Part shown: positions 30,387 through 31,127 of the stretch, piece by piece
How the letters are laid out: each line of letters begins with the position of its first letter
Position numbering within the stretch: position 1 is the first letter of the stretch
From: JBEBSD01 sp040394475
Lineage (GTDB): Bacteria > Bacteroidota > Bacteroidia > Cytophagales > Spirosomataceae
NCBI GenBank assembly: GCA_040394475.1
Contig: JBEBSD010000072.1
Coordinates: forward strand, 1-31,127
Length of the DNA stretch: 31,127 nt
Direction: 5' to 3'
The notes under the pieces: model-generated
Database searches by the model: none
What the model saw: only the letters and a program-made list of their open reading frames with translations
Told to the model about the DNA's origin: nothing
Position numbers and translations under genes: made by a program

Positions 30387-31046
30387 ATGACAACTGCAAA
30401 TGAGACAAATATGCTTAATCTCCTGTTTGTCTGGGTTAGTTCTTCTATGTTGGCCGACGGGCTGGCTTTGCTGCTTGAACAAGCCTACCCTGAAATGGAA
30501 ATATGGAGTACTTTTCCGGGAGAAGAAAGCGCAGACGTTCCGTTAACCAAATCACCGGATATGATCATGATTTGCTGTCACAATGGTCTGACCAGTTTCT
30601 ATACGGAAGCTATTCAAACTATCCAAAAGCGGTTTAAAGCAGTTCCGCTCATTATAGTGGGAGCTCCCCCCGCTCTTAATGAAGCGCTCAGGTGGTTTCG
30701 GGCGGGGATAAATGGCTACCTGTATTTCGGGCAAAGAACGAGCGACCTCCTTCATTGTATCGATCTGGTAAGAGAAGGGAAATATTACGTAAGTCAGGAA
30801 ATACTGGAAACCCTGATTTCAAGCTCATTACTGGAAAATAAACCGGAAATCCGTGCCCCGGAAGAGGTGCTTACGGCCAACGAGCTCCTTGTCGCACGTG
30901 GCCTCTCCGAAGGGTTGAAAATCAAGGAGATTTCAAAAAGAACAGGTAAAAAAAACTCGACGATATCGACTTTCAAAAGGAAGATTTATCAGAAACTTAA
31001 CATTCAGAATCCTTCACAGTTGTACGAATTGATGCGTCAGTCTTGA
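30387..31046 (+). CDS. LuxR/NarL-family transcriptional regulator with degenerate receiver
   Basis: From ATG 30387 the product has 219 residues. A start at 30411 (MLNLLFVW) aligns even better with the first strand of response regulators. Residues 9-130 have the receiver length and pattern, with GINGYLYF as the last strand and HCIDLVREGKYYVS as the linker to the output domain. None of the catalytic positions survives: the acidic pair is Trp16-Val17, the phospho-acceptor site is Cys63 (PDMIMICC), the Thr/Ser is Gly92 and the Lys is Phe114. The C-terminal LuxR helix-turn-helix is intact (LTANELLVARGLSEGLKIKEISKRTGKKNSTISTFKRKIYQKL, 162-203). It should bind DNA without phosphorylation control. 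The longer frame from 30150 adds sequence that looks non-coding. Confidence 0.85.
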   Translation: MTTANETNMLNLLFVWVSSSMLADGLALLLEQAYPEMEIWSTFPGEESADVPLTKSPDMIMICCHNGLTSFYTEAIQTIQKRFKAVPLIIVGAPPALNEALRWFRAGINGYLYFGQRTSDLLHCIDLVREGKYYVSQEILETLISSSLLENKPEIRAPEEVLTANELLVARGLSEGLKIKEISKRTGKKNSTISTFKRKIYQKLNIQNPSQLYELMRQS

Positions 31047-31127
31047 ACTAATGGGTGGCCGCGCGCATTGTATGGGATCAAGCGAAATTTCTGTGGGGCA
31101 TCTTAGATTAAGCATATAGCTGAGTTA

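Overview
The window looks like a chromosomal segment of a Bacteroidota member. The signs are a hybrid two-component regulator with sensor, receiver and AraC output in one chain, a secreted protein with a type IX secretion (T9SS) sorting domain, several exact copies of the Bacteroidota -7 promoter element TAnnTTTG, weak or absent Shine-Dalgarno sequences, and the gene order spoT-fur-purA. I lean towards the Cytophagales, but that is an inference from overall gene style. No phage, plasmid, insertion sequence or CRISPR array is visible.

Layout. Positions 1-333 hold a diverged direct repeat with a hairpin and heptamer tracts. Positions 334-5945 (minus strand) hold a tightly packed four-gene set: two polytopic membrane proteins, a polyprenyl-phosphate-sugar type glycosyltransferase and an MBOAT acyltransferase. 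I read it as a surface-glycan modification module. Positions 6120-8775 (minus) are an overlapping operon: a DtxR/MntR-like regulator, an LptF/LptG permease and an EamA transporter. A lipoprotein (minus) and a Kup potassium transporter plus a TyvE-like epimerase (plus) follow. Positions 13284-17673 (minus) carry spoT, fur and purA, a core stress, metal and purine group. A tRNA-Leu and trigger factor run divergently from it on the plus strand. Positions 19524-21224 (minus) hold a frameshifted barrel-like gene, a lipocalin-like lipoprotein and a carboxypeptidase-regulatory-domain protein. Positions 21776-27515 (plus) hold a secreted sulfatase and the large hybrid sensor-regulator. A T9SS surface protein converges on it, and a LuxR-type regulator with a fully degenerate receiver closes the window.

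The most unusual thread is the intergenic DNA. At least six gaps carry tandem arrays whose sequences differ but whose period is always 7 nt. Two of these gaps carry the same heptamer family in opposite orientation 21 kb apart. A separate minisatellite with 18- and 20-bp units has supplied the stop codon and last residues of purA. Other points of interest are a one-base homopolymer frameshift whose out-of-frame continuation is clearly recognisable, a His in place of the near-invariant H-box Pro of the hybrid kinase, the pseudo-receiver regulator, and several perfect dyads next to gene starts (trigger factor, the DtxR-like gene, and the fur/purA gap).
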